This document shows positions 6,124 to 6,960 of a stretch of 6,960 bases of DNA, piece after piece. The DNA lies in the NCBI GenBank assembly GCA_016199015.1, contig JACQHN010000295.1, positions 1-6,960 on the forward strand. Reading direction: 5' to 3'. Origin of the DNA: Nitrospira defluvii. Lineage in GTDB: Bacteria; Nitrospirota; Nitrospiria; Nitrospirales; Nitrospiraceae. Every line of letters begins with the position of its first letter. Within the stretch, counting starts at the first letter, position 1. The position numbers and the translations under genes are program-made. The notes beneath the pieces were generated by a model. The model did not search any database. It was given only the letters and a program-made list of their open reading frames with translations, and had not been told where the DNA came from.

Positions 6124-6303
6124 CTAGTCGAAGGGTTGCTCGGCGTCAACGACGATTTCGAGTTTGCCATTGGGGAGTGTGCGCACGATGCCGGGATTTT
6201 CCGGTGAGAGAGGAATCTCCACCCACTCGCGATTGAGGCCCAAGGCATCTGTCAGATCGAGAATCCGGCTGATGTGTTGAAACGATACCGCGTCAAGCGT
6301 CAC
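6124..6303 (-). CDS. Small conserved-looking protein of 59 residues, GTG start, function unknown
   Basis: A GTG at 6303 opens a 59-codon frame ending in TAG at 6124. A strong ribosome-binding sequence GAGAGG (complement of 6309-6314) sits 5 nt upstream of the GTG. An in-frame TGA lies three codons further up with no other start between, so the start is well determined. A near-consensus promoter sits directly upstream. The protein begins with the GTG read as Met, then TLDAVSFQHISRILDLTDAL, and continues with EWVEIPLSPENPGIVRTLPNGKLEIVVDAEQPFD. It is acidic and soluble, without cysteines, signal peptide or membrane segment. The pattern is an N-terminal helix followed by short beta strands, including a PNGKLEIVVDA hairpin. 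I do not recognise a domain. The last strand plus acidic tail could be a small binding module. It is the shortest gene here and would escape a 60-residue cutoff. Confidence 0.78.
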   Translation of the reverse strand: MTLDAVSFQHISRILDLTDALGLNREWVEIPLSPENPGIVRTLPNGKLEIVVDAEQPFD

Positions 6304-6335
6304 GCATACCTCTCAGTGCTGTCCGGTGTGATGGC

Positions 6336-6364
6336 ATTTTATGAGGGGGCCATCGGCCTGTCAA
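6336..6364 (-). promoter_or_regulatory. Near-consensus sigma70-type promoter for the 59-residue gene
   Basis: On the minus strand a perfect -35 TTGACA (complement of 6359-6364) is followed after exactly 17 nt by TAAAAT (complement of 6336-6341), 5 of 6 matches to the -10 consensus. The predicted transcript start, about 7 nt beyond the -10, would leave a leader of about 25 nt carrying the GAGAGG ribosome-binding site. It lies between the threonine aldolase stop and the small gene, so the small gene, and possibly the nucleotidyltransferase after it, can be expressed independently of the aldolase. Confidence 0.7.
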
Positions 6365-6376
6365 TGAGCGGCCGCT

Positions 6377-6960
6377 CTATCGGCGAAGCACGCGTGCCAC
6401 AATGTCACCCGCGCGCTCAATGGCCTCGGCTGACACGTCGAGATGTGTCACGGCGCGACAGGTCTTGCCGCCGACGGCGTTGAGCAGCAGGCCTTCCTGC
6501 TTGAGGGCCGCGATGAACTCCGGCATCGAGAGCCGTGAACTGTGCACCTCGAAGAACAGAATATTCGTCGCAACCGTATCGGGATTGATGGAGACGGCAG
6601 GAGTTTGTTGCAAGAGCGCCGCGAGTCGCCGCGCATTCGCATGATCGTCTGCCAGGCGTTGAATATTGTGTTCCAGCGCATACAGGCCCGCAGCCGCCAG
6701 GATACCGGCTTGGCGCATGGCGCCACCATACATTCGGCGGAACCGTCGCAGCCGTTCCAGTAATTCTAGATCGTCCGTGGCAATCAACGAGCCGGCCGGC
6801 GCGCCAAGTCCTTTGGAGAGACAGAACGTGACAGTCTCAAAGTGCCGCGCATAGTCCGCGGCAGAGACCCCCGAGGCCACCACGGCATTGAATAACCGGG
6901 CTCCATCAAGGTGCATCGGGAGTCCATGAGCGGAAGCCACGGCGCGAATGGCCTGAATGG
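6377..6960 (-). CDS. ltaE: Low-specificity L-threonine aldolase, C-terminal part (5' end outside window)
   Basis: The frame is open from the right edge to a TAG at 6377, giving 193 complete residues; the true start lies outside. The GTG at 6938-6940 is an internal valine, because the homologous sequence (IQAIRA) continues upstream of it. The enzyme is a PLP-dependent fold-type I aldolase that cleaves L-threonine or L-allo-threonine to glycine and acetaldehyde. Numbering from the first full codon, HLDGARLFNA (16-25) contains the Asp18 that contacts the PLP pyridine nitrogen. SKGLGAPAGS (48-57) carries the Schiff-base Lys49. MYGGAMRQAGILAAAGLYAL is the next family block. TNILFFEV and a C-terminal THLDVS segment complete the small domain. 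The length after HLDGAR fits a total of about 340-350 residues. It supplies glycine or degrades threonine in the cytoplasm. The stop codon overlaps a 12-nt palindrome, and the following gene has its own promoter. Confidence 0.93.
   Translation of the reverse strand, partial: IQAIRAVASAHGLPMHLDGARLFNAVVASGVSAADYARHFETVTFCLSKGLGAPAGSLIATDDLELLERLRRFRRMYGGAMRQAGILAAAGLYALEHNIQRLADDHANARRLAALLQQTPAVSINPDTVATNILFFEVHSSRLSMPEFIAALKQEGLLLNAVGGKTCRAVTHLDVSAEAIERAGDIVARVLRR

Noticed and set aside
6293..6307. ATG two bases upstream of the small gene's GTG as an alternative start
   Set aside because: It is in a different frame and hits TGA after four codons; the ribosome-binding sequence is also only 1 nt from it.
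6366..6377. 12-nt perfect palindrome GAGCGGCCGCTC at the threonine aldolase stop
   Set aside because: It is too short and loopless to be a terminator, no T-run follows, and a GC-rich palindrome of this size can occur by chance.

Overview
The window is a compact bacterial chromosomal segment of fairly high GC content. The gene set and the style of the intergenic repeats suggest a Nitrospira-like member of the Nitrospirota. That placement rests on recognising protein families and repeat style from memory, not on a marker gene, so it is moderately confident at best. I see no rRNA, tRNA, CRISPR array, phage gene, transposase or toxin-antitoxin pair. Most of the window is ordinary housekeeping or accessory metabolism; the less ordinary parts are small genes and intergenic structures.

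Layout. (1) Positions 1-1276, minus strand: the N-terminal ~425 residues of a large alpha-helical, HEAT-repeat-like protein of unknown function, running off the left edge. (2) A 154-bp divergent intergenic region. (3) Positions 1431-2413, plus strand: an SGNH/GDSL hydrolase whose stop overlaps (ATGA) the start of a small thioredoxin-fold protein with a CGHC active site. (4) Positions 2414-2622: a convergent intergenic region with a nested inverted-repeat element. (5) Positions 2623-5087, minus strand: gnd (6-phosphogluconate dehydrogenase, short form) then zwf (glucose-6-phosphate dehydrogenase), 26 bp apart. These are the two oxidative steps of the pentose phosphate pathway; the lactonase gene pgl is not between or directly beside them. 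(6) Positions 5243-6049, minus strand: a stand-alone nucleotidyltransferase-fold protein. (7) Positions 6124-6303, minus strand: a 59-residue protein with a GTG start, a good Shine-Dalgarno and a near-consensus sigma70-type promoter. (8) Positions 6377-6960, minus strand: the C-terminal part of a low-specificity L-threonine aldolase running off the right edge.

How the genes fit together. Zwf turns glucose-6-phosphate into 6-phosphogluconolactone, and Gnd turns 6-phosphogluconate into ribulose-5-phosphate and CO2, giving reducing power and pentoses. Residues around the dinucleotide site suggest NADP for Zwf and NAD for Gnd. The five minus-strand genes from the aldolase to zwf share a direction, but gaps of 73, 74 and 155 bp and a strong promoter inside the first gap argue for several transcription units. 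The hydrolase and thioredoxin form their own two-gene unit. I found no clear novel multi-gene system. The best candidates for follow-up are the 59-residue protein, the nucleotidyltransferase and the intergenic repeat element.
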